NCBI RefSeq assembly: GCF_040049255.1
Contig: NZ_JBDZDR010000006.1
Span: 236,885 to 300,884, forward strand
Source: Pseudaminobacter sp040049255
Lineage (GTDB): Bacteria > Pseudomonadota > Alphaproteobacteria > Rhizobiales > Rhizobiaceae
DNA: 64,000 nt
Direction of reading: 5' to 3'
Shown: positions 1-8,262 of the stretch, one piece after another
How positions within the stretch are numbered: the stretch's first letter is position 1
Layout of the letters: each line of letters starts with the position of its first letter
Made by a program: the position numbers and the translations under genes
Notes under the pieces: model-generated
What the model saw: only the letters and a program-made list of their open reading frames with translations
What the model was told of the DNA's origin: nothing
Databases searched by the model: none

Positions 1-116
1 TTGCCGGCGATGTTGCTGTCTGCCTGCGCGCTCGCCGTGGCGCCCATGAGGGCACAGGCCCCCATCAGCATACAAGCGACCGTGGTTCGAAATGCGCTTC
101 CCATTTTGTAGAACAT
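1..116 (-). CDS. Periplasmic substrate-binding protein, N-terminus only (runs off window)
   Basis: Only the first 38 codons are inside the window. They read as a signal peptide: MFYKMGSAFRTT, then a hydrophobic stretch ending in ATASA before QADSNIAG, a typical signal peptidase I site. An excellent ribosome binding site (AGGGAGGGAAG, complement of 118-128) precedes the ATG at 116. The gene lies 27 bp after the permease ending at 144 on the same strand. The complete system at 19.1-21.1 kb has the same order, permease then binding protein, with a 24 bp gap. By that parallel this is inferred to be the binding protein of a second CUT2-type sugar importer. The mature protein is not visible, so its family is inferred from context. 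Confidence 0.6.
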   Translation of the reverse strand, partial: MFYKMGSAFRTTVACMLMGACALMGATASAQADSNIAG

Positions 117-143
117 GCTTCCCTCCCTGGTTTGATGCGATGG

Positions 144-1172
144 TCAGAGATCGCCCACGGTGTCCGTTTCAGCGTCCCTGGGGTTGAGATAGTTGTCGGT
201 GACGATGGCGGTCAGCAGGACGAGCCCCTTGAGCATGTCCTGTGTCTGCGTCGAAAAGTTCATCAACGTCATGCCGTTGCGCATGATCGCGATCAGCGCG
301 ATGCCGACGATTATATTGCGGACGCCGCCCCGCCCGCCGCGCAACGGGATGCCGCCCAACACCACGACAAGAATGACGTCGAAGAGCAGCGTGCCGTTGG
401 TGACAGTTCGGAAGTCGACCGCGCCGCTGGCGGCCGCCATGATCAGGCCGGCTACGAGCGCAGTCAGGCCGGCGAACACGTAGACGACGATGGTCGTCGT
501 GCGCACCGGCAGTCCGGCAAGGCGTGCGGCCTGGAAGTTGTCGCCCATGGCGTAGATGATGCGCCCGGCAGTGAGGCGATTGAGCAGGAACCAGCACGCC
601 AGAAGCGTCGCGGCCATGAGCAGGACCGGCACCGACAGGCCAGGCACAATCTCGCCGGCCAAAAATGCCACGGTAGGATCCGACTTCGGCAGCAGCAGCA
701 GGAACTCTCCGCGCAGGACCGCGAAGCGCAGTGTACCGACCAGGAACATCGACGACGCCAGCGTCGCCAGCATGGCCGGGATTTCGGCATAGGCGATAAG
801 CCAGGCGTTCAGCGCGCCGATGATGACCATGGCTAAGATGGCAACGGCAAGCGCGGCGGGAGCGGCCACCCCGTTACCGATCAGGATGCCGAATATGGTG
901 GCCCCTGCGATCATCTGCGCAATCAGCGAAAGATCGAGCCCGCGCGAAATGATGACCACCGCCATGCCACAGCTGAGTATCGCCAGAGACGAACTGTTCG
1001 ACAGGATGACGCGCAGGTTTCCGAGCGTCGCAAAGCCGTCGATGGTGAAAGAGAACACAACCGCCAAGACGAGCGCTGCCAGAGCCACCACGCGCTCCAG
1101 CATGTTCTTCCTGCCGGCATTCCGCACAAGCGGCGCCGCTCCCTCGATCTGGATTGCCCCGCTCGATGTCAT
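144..1172 (-). CDS. CUT2-type (RbsC-like) ABC transporter permease
   Basis: A 342-residue inner-membrane permease of the ribose/branched-chain permease family (BPD_transp_2). Many hydrophobic helices are visible, with family signatures GRGLDLSLIA near residue 75 and DVILVVVLGGIPLRGGRGG near residue 260. The ATG at 1172 is preferred because GGAGGT lies about 10 bp upstream; an in-frame GTG at 1202 is an alternative start. The protein is closely related to the permease at 20098-21072, sharing the same C-terminal NPRD motif, so the two are paralogous modules. It is followed by a binding-protein gene. No ATPase or second permease accompanies it here, so it may share the ATPase at 14308-15804 or belong to a system that continues to the left. 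Confidence 0.85.
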   Translation of the reverse strand: MTSSGAIQIEGAAPLVRNAGRKNMLERVVALAALVLAVVFSFTIDGFATLGNLRVILSNSSSLAILSCGMAVVIISRGLDLSLIAQMIAGATIFGILIGNGVAAPAALAVAILAMVIIGALNAWLIAYAEIPAMLATLASSMFLVGTLRFAVLRGEFLLLLPKSDPTVAFLAGEIVPGLSVPVLLMAATLLACWFLLNRLTAGRIIYAMGDNFQAARLAGLPVRTTTIVVYVFAGLTALVAGLIMAAASGAVDFRTVTNGTLLFDVILVVVLGGIPLRGGRGGVRNIIVGIALIAIMRNGMTLMNFSTQTQDMLKGLVLLTAIVTDNYLNPRDAETDTVGDL

Positions 1173-1479
1173 TGTTCCGGTGACCTCCACGCTGCAAGCC
1201 ACGCATAATGAAGGCTCTCGTCCGCATACCGCGCGGCCGTCCTTGCCGTGAACATGTTCCGCCCCCGCCTCGTCATGCGGGCAAGGCGAGTGATCCGATC
1301 AGTCTGCTCATTGACATCCCCTCCCCTTCGACAGGCCGGTCGATCCGGCTCCGCTTGCTGCTGACGGCTCCGCCATGCTGCGGATACCGACACGCCCTCC
1401 TCCTTCAACCGCTGCGCTCCCAGCGCTTCAGTTGCGGCGCGGCGGCTTCCCTACGAATGCCGCCATGCCATCCTGCCGC
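1173..1479. other. Intergenic, with an orphan strong ribosome binding site
   Basis: No convincing gene. On the minus strand a strong Shine-Dalgarno (GGGGAGGGG, about 1316-1325) precedes an ATG at 1311, but the frame (MSRLIGSLALPA) stops after 12 codons. This may be a leader, or the start of a gene lost in the deletion that also truncated the SDR at 1480-1866. Confidence 0.4.
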
Positions 1480-1866
1480 CTAGCTGTTGGCGGCTTTCAA
1501 CTCCGCGCCCGGCCCACCGGCCAGCTCGCGCTCCATCGGCATGAAACCGTAGTCAGGCACGACCTCGCCGGCGCAGTCCAGCCACACGACCCCAGCGTCC
1601 ATGGCGCGGGCGACCATGTCCTCGATACGAGCTTCATCCCTGACGGATGCTGCAAAGGCGATCGCCTCGCCGCCGGCCAATTCGATCTCACGGGCAACCT
1701 GTTTCGCCAAGGCGACACCAATGTCGTTGACAAGGATCTTCGTACCCAACCTGGCTAGCTGCAGAGCGTGCGAACGCCCCAGCCCGCCGCCGGCTCCGGT
1801 CACGATCGCGATGCGCCCTCCCAGCATCGAAGCGGCCTCTTCGGCTACATTTCCCACTCTATTCAC
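1480..1866 (-). pseudogene. Truncated short-chain dehydrogenase/reductase
   Basis: The first ~90 residues are a classical SDR Rossmann half: IAIVTGAGGGLGRSHAL (cofactor glycine motif), then ILVNDIG and a helix ending ARIEDMVARAMDA. The expected strand with NNAG, the catalytic Ser, YxxxK and the C-terminal half are missing. The reading frame instead continues for about 38 unrelated residues (VVWLDCAGEVVPDYGFMPME...) to a stop. The protein is 128 residues against 250-300 for the family. It resembles the N-terminus of the intact SDR at 6445-7332. The likeliest explanation is a deletion that joined the SDR start to the tail of another gene. It probably has no dehydrogenase activity, although the frame is open and could be translated. 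Confidence 0.65.
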
Positions 1867-1961
1867 TCACTAGATAATTAATTAGATTCCCGCAAGCCTT
1901 TCTTTCCATCAACTGGCATGCCGATAGTCCTCGAAGGGGCGGAATCGCGGCCTCGCCAGGC

Positions 1962-2651
1962 CTAGGTCGGCCGCTCCCTTCGGCACAACGCCAGGAAGCC
2001 GGCCGACATGAATGTCGCCATGCGTTGCTTGACCGCCAGAAAATCGTCGGAGCGGCAGATTCCGTTGGAAAGCTTGTCGATGCGGCCGGTTCGCGCCAAC
2101 GTCAGCATCAGCGCGCCGGTCACGAAATGATAACCCCAGAAGATGTCCTCTTCGGCACAGTCCGGCAGAGCTTTCTTGAGTATACCGATCAGGCGCAGAA
2201 CCACCGGATCGAAATGCTGATCCATCAGTTCCGCACCCCATTCGGGTGTGTTCGCCACCTGGGCGCCAAGCGCAGCATAGTTCTTCCAGCCTTCACCGCC
2301 CTCCGTATAGAGATCGAGGTCGGTGTCGAGAAAGGCACGCAGCGCGCCCTCCACAGTGGGCTTTCCATTGGAAGACTTTTCATATTCCTCCAGCATGCGC
2401 ATACGTCGCTCGCTGGTCACGACAGCACGGCGTGCGAACACCGCGTCGAACAATGCCTTCTTGTCCTGGAAATAGTAGTTCATCAGCGTGTGGTGCACGC
2501 CGACCTGTTTCGCCACGTCCTTGAGCGTAACTCCATAGAGTCCGTGCCGCGAAAAAAGATACTCGGCGGCATCGAGTATCTGCTCGGTCATCTCGGCGCG
2601 CCGTTCGGCCTTGGTGGAACCTTTACGGCGGGACGTCTTGTTCTCGATCAA
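1962..2651 (-). CDS. TetR/AcrR-family transcriptional regulator
   Basis: A 229-residue repressor-type protein. Residues about 18-65 form the TetR DNA-binding domain (EQILDAAEYLFSRHGLYGV, then VAKQVGVHHTLMNYYFQDK, the recognition helix with its YYF motif). The remainder is a helical ligand-binding and dimerisation domain. The gene sits between the truncated SDR (1480-1866) and the acyl-CoA ligase (2797-4389), all on the minus strand, and probably controls neighbouring fatty-acid-like catabolic genes. A 10 bp palindrome, TAATTAATTA at 1875-1884, lies just upstream of the truncated SDR and is a possible but unproven operator. The ligand cannot be predicted. Confidence 0.85.
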   Translation of the reverse strand: MIENKTSRRKGSTKAERRAEMTEQILDAAEYLFSRHGLYGVTLKDVAKQVGVHHTLMNYYFQDKKALFDAVFARRAVVTSERRMRMLEEYEKSSNGKPTVEGALRAFLDTDLDLYTEGGEGWKNYAALGAQVANTPEWGAELMDQHFDPVVLRLIGILKKALPDCAEEDIFWGYHFVTGALMLTLARTGRIDKLSNGICRSDDFLAVKQRMATFMSAGFLALCRRERPT

Positions 2652-2702
2652 CTTCTGAGCCCTTCTGAATTCACTGACGGAACCGGCGACTGCCCATACT
2701 AC

Positions 2703-2765
2703 CTAAGCGTTCACCTCGAAAAGCCCGGTCGCGCCCCATGCCGCCGCCAACGCGCATGGTGATAT
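2703..2765 (-). pseudogene. Remnant of a thiolase C-terminus
   Basis: The complement of this stretch encodes MRVGGGMG followed, after a one-base insertion in a run of four G, by GATGLFEVN. This matches the C-terminus of the intact thiolase at 5115-6317 (MCVGGGMGAAGLFEVN) at both protein and DNA level. Nothing upstream of it looks like the rest of a thiolase; the acyl-CoA ligase ends at 2797. It is therefore a short 3-prime relic, probably left after recombination or deletion. Confidence 0.6.
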
Positions 2766-2796
2766 GCCGCCTGCGCGCCAATCCAACCGGTCGATA

Positions 2797-4389
2797 CTAT
2801 TCGGCCCGCAATTCGGCCTGACCGTATTGTGATCGCAAGAGCATCTTATCAACCTTGCCCGTTGCCGCAGTCGGCATTTTCGGCAAACGCACAATTTCGT
2901 CGGGTATCCACCAAGGCGCCACCCGCCCCTGCAAGGGCTCTAGCAACTGCTGGTCAGAAAGTTCCTCGCCTTTGCGCAACTCCACCAAAAGAAGCGGGCG
3001 TTCACCCCACTTCGGATCTGCGCGCCCGACCACGGCGGCAAGCGAAACCTGAGGCAACGTGCTGACCACCACTTCGATCTGAGCCGGATTGATCCATTCG
3101 CCGCCCGATTTGATCAAGTCCTTGGCCCGGCCAGTGATGACGAGATTGCCTTTGCTGTCGATGCGGGCAAGATCGCCCGTGTCGAACCAGCCGTCGGCAT
3201 CCGTGGCTGGGCTGGCCTGCCCCAGATAGCGCTCGACCACCGCCGGACCGCGCACATGCAGATGCCCTTCCGTGTCTCGTTGCTGCGCGAGGGCGCGCCC
3301 GTCGGCATCGGTAAGAAGCAGGTCTATTCCGAAGGCCGGGCGTCCCGACAGCCCCGCATCGCGATCCTCCAGATCCGGCGGCGCCATGGTTCCGAGTGGG
3401 GAAAGCTCGGTCATGCCCCAACTGGTCTGCACTGCTACCCCGAGACGCCGTTCTATACGCTTCATGAGCGCCGGAGGCATGGGCGACCCGCCGACGATGA
3501 CACGCTTCAATGATGGCAGTTCGCCGCCCTCTGCCTCGAGATGCTCGACCAGCCCCAGCCAGACTGTCGGGACCGCCGCTGCGATCGTCACCTCTTCTGA
3601 CGCGATCAAGCGGGCCAAGCTCTTGCCGTCCGCATGGCGACCGGGAAGAACCAGCTTCGCACCGGCTGCAGCGGCGGCAAAAGGCATTCCCCAGGCATTG
3701 GCGTGGAACATCGGCACGACGGGAAGGATCGCGTCCTTGGCCGTGATGCCCATCACATCGGCCATCAGGAGCCTCAGCGTGTGCAGATAGCTCGACCGAT
3801 GCGTGTAGGTCACGCCCTTTGGTTGGCCGGTGGTGCCGGACGTAAAGCAGAGGCCGCACGCCGTGTTCTCGTCAAAGCCACCCCAGGCGAAATCCTGCGC
3901 GTCAGCAAGCAAGCCTTCGAGCGCTTGAATGGCGGGTTCGCCGGCCCTTTCCTTGGCATCGCCGTCGATGACGAGGATATGCTGCACCGGGGCTTCGGCG
4001 GCGATTTCGCGCGCCAGCGGCAGGAGATCGGCGCTCACGATCAGGATCTGCGCCTGAGACTGCCGCAACATCGCCGCCGTCTGCTCGGCTGTAAGGCGGG
4101 GGTTGAGCGTGTGGCAGGTCGCTCCCATGCCCATTATTGCGAACCAGGCTTCGAGATGAGACTGGCTGTTCCAGGCGAGCGTGGCGACACGCCGACCATG
4201 CCGCACGCCGAAACCAGCCAACACGCCGGATATGCGCCGCGCCCGTTGCGCCAAAGCGGAATAGCCGATCCGTGCACTGACGCCATCCGCCCGCGCAGTC
4301 ACCACTTCCGTGTCGGGATGCCATTTCGCTGCATGCTCGAGAAATTTGTCTAGCGTCAGCGCATGGAATTGCATGGCTCCGTCGTTCAT
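2797..4389 (-). CDS. Acyl-CoA synthetase (AMP-forming fatty-acid--CoA ligase)
   Basis: A 530-residue ANL-superfamily enzyme that activates a carboxylic acid to its CoA thioester via an acyl-adenylate. Visible motifs: LCFTSGTTGQPKGVTYTH (phosphate-binding P-loop), SWGMTELSPLG (adenine pocket), DGWFDTGDLARID, and the catalytic lysine near the end in TATGKVDK. Length and motif order fit medium/long-chain ligases of the AlkK/FadD type; the substrate is not predictable. An in-frame GTG at 4401 and an ATG at 4374 are alternative starts; none has a strong Shine-Dalgarno. It lies among thiolase, SDR and acyl-CoA dehydrogenase genes and would supply CoA esters to them. Confidence 0.85.
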   Translation of the reverse strand: MNDGAMQFHALTLDKFLEHAAKWHPDTEVVTARADGVSARIGYSALAQRARRISGVLAGFGVRHGRRVATLAWNSQSHLEAWFAIMGMGATCHTLNPRLTAEQTAAMLRQSQAQILIVSADLLPLAREIAAEAPVQHILVIDGDAKERAGEPAIQALEGLLADAQDFAWGGFDENTACGLCFTSGTTGQPKGVTYTHRSSYLHTLRLLMADVMGITAKDAILPVVPMFHANAWGMPFAAAAAGAKLVLPGRHADGKSLARLIASEEVTIAAAVPTVWLGLVEHLEAEGGELPSLKRVIVGGSPMPPALMKRIERRLGVAVQTSWGMTELSPLGTMAPPDLEDRDAGLSGRPAFGIDLLLTDADGRALAQQRDTEGHLHVRGPAVVERYLGQASPATDADGWFDTGDLARIDSKGNLVITGRAKDLIKSGGEWINPAQIEVVVSTLPQVSLAAVVGRADPKWGERPLLLVELRKGEELSDQQLLEPLQGRVAPWWIPDEIVRLPKMPTAATGKVDKMLLRSQYGQAELRAE

Positions 4390-5114
4390 CGCGAGCGGCA
4401 CCGGTAGCCCGGACCAACAGACCCATCACCAACAGGACACATCAAAGCTCCTCCCAGGCCGTTACCCTCATGAACGCAGCGTTCCGCTACCATGATCAGG
4501 CTCGGCACTCCCCCGACAGAGCTGACATCAATGGCTCGGTGCGACAAACAAGTCAACATTCACTATCGTGTGCGTTAATATGTTCTCGGCATTTTGGTAC
4601 CGGCTCGGCACGATCGGGCTGGAACTGTCTGTCGTGTTGTTCCTCACTGAAAGAGGCTCTGCACGCTAGTTCCATGGGCCATCGCTACGGCCATGACTGC
4701 ATCAAGATGGGCCGCGCCTGCTACGCCAGAGGCGGCATGCTGGCACGCGTTGCCTGGCCAGACGCGCCTCTTCAAGTGCCACGACTACGGTTCGAACGGC
4801 GCTCCAGGTAAACATGCGCGCCCGGCCGGCTTCCGCCCGCCGACGAGAGTCGGCAAGCCGAATGTTCCCGTCAACATCCTCTGCGGGGCGGGCCCGGTCG
4901 GGGGACAGCACATGGTCAGAACCGACAAAATCTTCCCATCCTGGCGTGGGGCAGAGCCTTTCATCACCCTGTGTGACTTGCGCTTGACGGTGCGGGCCCG
5001 CTCAAGCGCTCACGGTCTTCTTGCTCCTCTCTCGAGGAAGCCAAGTTGACTTTGCGGTGCCCGGCGGGCGCTCGGCGAAGGGCAAACCGATGAACCCGCT
5101 TCCCATCGCGCCGC
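4390..5114. other. Long intergenic region upstream of the acyl-CoA ligase
   Basis: About 720 bp with no open frame that resembles a protein. The part nearest the ligase (about 4540-4600) is locally AT-richer and should contain its promoter. No clear terminator, repeat or RNA was recognised. Confidence 0.4.
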
Positions 5115-6317
5115 TCAGTTGACCTCAAACAGGCCGGCAGCGCCCATGCCACCGCCGACGCACATGGTGACTACGACGTAGCGGGCGCCGCGGCGTTTGC
5201 CCTCGATCAGTGCATGCCCGACCAGGCGGGCCCCCGACATGCCGTAAGGATGGCCGACGGAAATCGCGCCGCCATTGACGTTCAGTTTGTCCGGGTCGAT
5301 TCCGAGCCGTTCCCGGCAATAGAGGACCTGCACTGCGAACGCCTCGTTGAGTTCCCACAGGCCGATGTCGTCGACCGACAGCCCATGCGCCTTCAGCAGC
5401 TTCGGAACCGCAAACACCGGGCCAATCCCCATCTCGTCGGGATCGCAGCCTGCCACCGCCATGCCGCGATAGATGCCCAGCGGTTGAAGGCCTCGCTTCT
5501 CCGCCTCTCGCGCCTCCATGAGGAGGCTCGCCGAGGCGCCGTCCGAAAGCTGTGAAGCGTTGCCCGCCGTGATGTAGCCGCCCGCTGCGATCGACTTGCC
5601 TCCGGCGAACACCGGCTTGAGGCTCGACAGCCCCTCGAGCGTGGTCTCGGGGCGATTGCCCTCGTCTCGTTCCAGCGTCACCTCGACGCTCTTTTCCTCG
5701 CCGGTCGCCTTGTCCTTGACCTTCATGACGCTCTTCAGCGGAACGATCTCCGCGTCGAAGCGGCCTTCGGCCTGGGCTTTTGCTGTGCGCATCTGGGAAG
5801 ACAGGGCATACTCGTCCTGCGCCTCACGCGAAATGCCATAGCGGGCTGCCACCACCTCGGCGGTTTCGAGCATCGACATATAGAGGTCCGGCTGATGCGC
5901 GACCAGCCATGGGTCCTCGAACCGGTCGAGGTTCATCTTCGGCGTCTGCACCAGCGAGATAGATTCCACTCCACCGCCCACTGTCACCGTCATGCCGTCA
6001 TGCATGATCTGCTTGGCTGCGGTTGCGATGGCCATCAGGCCCGAGGCGCACTGGCGGTCGAGCGTCATGCCGGCCACGCTGGTCGGCAGCCCCGCCCTTA
6101 CCAGCGCCTGCCGCGCGACGTTCATGTGCGTGGAGCCCTGCTGCATGGCAGCGCCGACCACGACGTCGTCCACTTCCCCCGGCTCGACGCCGGCCCGCTC
6201 CACCGCCTTCGCGATCGCGTGGCCGGCCAGTTCCTGGGCCTGCGTGTCGTTGAAGGCGCCCCGATACGCCTTGCCGATCGGCGTCCGAGCCGTCGAAACG
6301 ATAACAGCTTCTCTCAT
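5115..6317 (-). CDS. Thiolase (acetyl-CoA C-acyltransferase)
   Basis: A full-length 400-residue thiolase that cleaves 3-ketoacyl-CoA with CoA, or condenses acetyl-CoA. The acylated cysteine is Cys90 in DRQCASGLMAIA. The active-site histidine is in GGAISVGHPYGMSGAR and the second cysteine in TMCVGGGMGAAGLF, giving the complete Cys-His-Cys set. The sequence is closest in style to FadA/FadI-like degradative thiolases. With the ligase (2797), SDR (6445) and acyl-CoA dehydrogenase (9688) it can form a beta-oxidation-type route. It ends 725 bp before the ligase start, so it may be a separate transcript. Confidence 0.9.
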   Translation of the reverse strand: MREAVIVSTARTPIGKAYRGAFNDTQAQELAGHAIAKAVERAGVEPGEVDDVVVGAAMQQGSTHMNVARQALVRAGLPTSVAGMTLDRQCASGLMAIATAAKQIMHDGMTVTVGGGVESISLVQTPKMNLDRFEDPWLVAHQPDLYMSMLETAEVVAARYGISREAQDEYALSSQMRTAKAQAEGRFDAEIVPLKSVMKVKDKATGEEKSVEVTLERDEGNRPETTLEGLSSLKPVFAGGKSIAAGGYITAGNASQLSDGASASLLMEAREAEKRGLQPLGIYRGMAVAGCDPDEMGIGPVFAVPKLLKAHGLSVDDIGLWELNEAFAVQVLYCRERLGIDPDKLNVNGGAISVGHPYGMSGARLVGHALIEGKRRGARYVVVTMCVGGGMGAAGLFEVN

Positions 6318-6444
6318 ATGGCATGCCTTTCCAGGGTTCTATTGCAACGGTTGAGTGGGAGCAGAAAGCGCCCGATGGAAAGCTTCCAATCCGGCAGCGT
6401 TCCCGCCGCCCCAGGTATCGGATCTGTCGCAGCCACGTCGGCCC

Positions 6445-7332
6445 TCAGCCTTTCGGTGCCCGCTGGTAGCCGGCTTTGGCGAGTTCGAGCCTGCCCTGCT
6501 GCTCGCCGGCATCCGGCACCGTTTCGCCCTGGCGATCGGTTATCTCGCTCCATCTCTCGACGATCTCGTCGGCCACATCGGCGCCGCCTCCAAGGTAGAT
6601 GCCGGAAGTCAGCGTGACATGGGCCGTTTCGAACGAGCCGGCACCCGCGCACAGGATCGTCCGCGTCTGCGCATCCTCGTGCACGAGAGCCAGCACGGCC
6701 GGGCTGACGTGGGCAGGCTGCAACAGATCCAGTTCCGCCTGCGGCAACAGGCCTTCGAGCATCTGCGTAGCCGCAGTCGGCGCGATGCAGTTGACGCGGA
6801 TATTGTTGCGCGCGCCTTCCAGCGCGAGCGTCTGCATCAGTCCGACCAACGCCATCTTTGCTGCGCCGTAGTTGGACTGGCCGAAATTGCCGTAGAGGCC
6901 GGACGACGACGTGGTCATGACGATACGCCCGTAGTTCTGCGCCCGCATGTGCTCCCACACGGCCTTGGTGCAATTGACCGAACCCATGAGATGCACGTCG
7001 ATGATCAACCGGAAGTCCGCCAGATCCATCTTGGCAAACGTCTTGTCGCGCAGGATGCCGGCATTGTTGACCAATATGTCGACCCTGGACCAACGCTCCA
7101 CCGTGCGGTCGACCATCGCCTGCACGGCGTCGAAATCTGTCACCGAGGCGCCGACGGCCATCGCTTCCCCACCAGCCTGGCGGATTTCCTCTGCCACCCC
7201 TTCCGCGGCGGCCTCGGACAGATCGTTGACGACGACCTTCGCCCCGCGCGTGGCCAGAAGCAGCGCATGGTCGCGCCCCAGTCCCGAGCCCGCACCGGTT
7301 ACAATGGCCACCTTGCCTGAAAGATCGATCAT
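6445..7332 (-). CDS. SDR-family dehydrogenase (MFE-2-like 3-hydroxyacyl-CoA dehydrogenase)
   Basis: A 295-residue short-chain dehydrogenase. Seen: VAIVTGAGSGLGRDHA (NAD(P) binding), VDILVNNAGILRDKTF, a Ser-rich catalytic strand TTSSSGLYG, and NYGAAKM (the YxxxK active site). The GRDHA and ILRDKTF motifs and the C-terminal extension past residue 250 are typical of the dehydrogenase unit of multifunctional enzyme type 2, which oxidises 3-hydroxyacyl-CoA esters. The ATG has an AAGG Shine-Dalgarno. It lies between a thiolase and another SDR on the same strand, consistent with the hydroxyacyl step of a degradation pathway. Exact substrate unknown. Confidence 0.85.
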   Translation of the reverse strand: MIDLSGKVAIVTGAGSGLGRDHALLLATRGAKVVVNDLSEAAAEGVAEEIRQAGGEAMAVGASVTDFDAVQAMVDRTVERWSRVDILVNNAGILRDKTFAKMDLADFRLIIDVHLMGSVNCTKAVWEHMRAQNYGRIVMTTSSSGLYGNFGQSNYGAAKMALVGLMQTLALEGARNNIRVNCIAPTAATQMLEGLLPQAELDLLQPAHVSPAVLALVHEDAQTRTILCAGAGSFETAHVTLTSGIYLGGGADVADEIVERWSEITDRQGETVPDAGEQQGRLELAKAGYQRAPKG

Positions 7333-7383
7333 CTTGCCTTCAACTCTCGTTATGTTGCTCTTGGGTTCCTGCGGAAATGTCCG

Positions 7384-8175
7384 TCACGGGTCGATCATGT
7401 CTGGCGGGCAGGCATGCACCACGCCGCCGTCGACCGTCAGCACCTCGCCGACGACATAGTCACCGGCGCGGCTGGCCAGGTAGACCGCCGCCGCCGCAAT
7501 ATCCTCCGGCCGACCCACACGCCCCGCCGGTATCGAGACGAGATAGTCCTCGCCATGATCGCGGGCCGCCCTGTTCATCTCCGACGGGAAGGCGCCGGGC
7601 GCGATCGCCGTCGCGACGATGTGGTCGCGGATCAACCGGGCGGCCATCCGGCGCACCAGATGATGCACGGCCGCCTTCGAGGCCTGGTAGCTGTAGGTCT
7701 CCCAGGGACTGATGCGCAGGCCGTCGATCGATCCGATGGAGATCATCTTCGACGGCCGATCCGGCCGGGCGGCCGCCTTGAGCGCCGGGTAAAGCGCCTG
7801 TGCCAGGAAGAACGGCGCCTTGACGTTGATGTTGAAGACCTTGTCCCAGCCGCCTTCCGGGAAGGTCTCGAATTCGGAGCCCCAGGCTGCCCCTGCATTG
7901 TTCACAAGGATGTCGAGCGCAGGCTCACGCTCCATGAGTGCGGCGGCCAGCGCCTGTGCACCGGCGACCGTGGAGACGTCGGCAGGCAGCGCAATGCAGC
8001 GCGGCCCCATTTCCCCGGCAGCCGCCTCGCACTGGTCGGCTTTTCTGGCCGAGATATAGACGCGCGCGCCCTGCGCCAGGAAACCCTCCGCGATCATCCT
8101 GCCGATGCCGCGTGATCCGCCGGTGATCAGCGCGACGCGCCCTTCCAGCGAAAAGAGTGATGCGATGTCCAGCAT
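7384..8175 (-). CDS. SDR-family oxidoreductase
   Basis: A 263-residue classical SDR: VALITGGSRGIGRMIAEGF cofactor loop, ILVNNAGAAWG, the catalytic YSYQASK (Tyr and Lys), and a C-terminal VLTVDGGVVHA typical of ketoacyl-reductase/glucose-dehydrogenase-like SDRs. The start is preceded by GGGGGACATTC. A GTAC-N4-GTAC element lies about 70 bp upstream (8244-8259), shared with the acyl-CoA dehydrogenase promoter, so a nearby TetR-type protein probably controls it. The reaction may be reversible oxidation of a secondary alcohol in the pathway; no substrate can be assigned. Confidence 0.85.
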   Translation of the reverse strand: MLDIASLFSLEGRVALITGGSRGIGRMIAEGFLAQGARVYISARKADQCEAAAGEMGPRCIALPADVSTVAGAQALAAALMEREPALDILVNNAGAAWGSEFETFPEGGWDKVFNINVKAPFFLAQALYPALKAAARPDRPSKMISIGSIDGLRISPWETYSYQASKAAVHHLVRRMAARLIRDHIVATAIAPGAFPSEMNRAARDHGEDYLVSIPAGRVGRPEDIAAAAVYLASRAGDYVVGEVLTVDGGVVHACPPDMIDP

Positions 8176-8243
8176 GAATGTCCCCCAACTCCATGGATCG
8201 CTTGCCGCCTGTTACGCCGAGGCGGCCACGATGACAAGAGAAT

Positions 8244-8259
8244 TTGTACGAATGTACTG
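8244..8259. promoter_or_regulatory. Putative TetR operator (site 1)
   Basis: TTGTACGAATGTACTG, an imperfect palindrome built on two GTAC cores four bases apart. It lies 69 bp upstream of the SDR start at 8175. Fourteen of its 16 bases recur at 11555-11570 at almost the same distance before the acyl-CoA dehydrogenase. The binding protein is inferred, with the adjacent tandem TetR gene the best candidate. Confidence 0.5.
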
Positions 8260-8262
8260 TTA

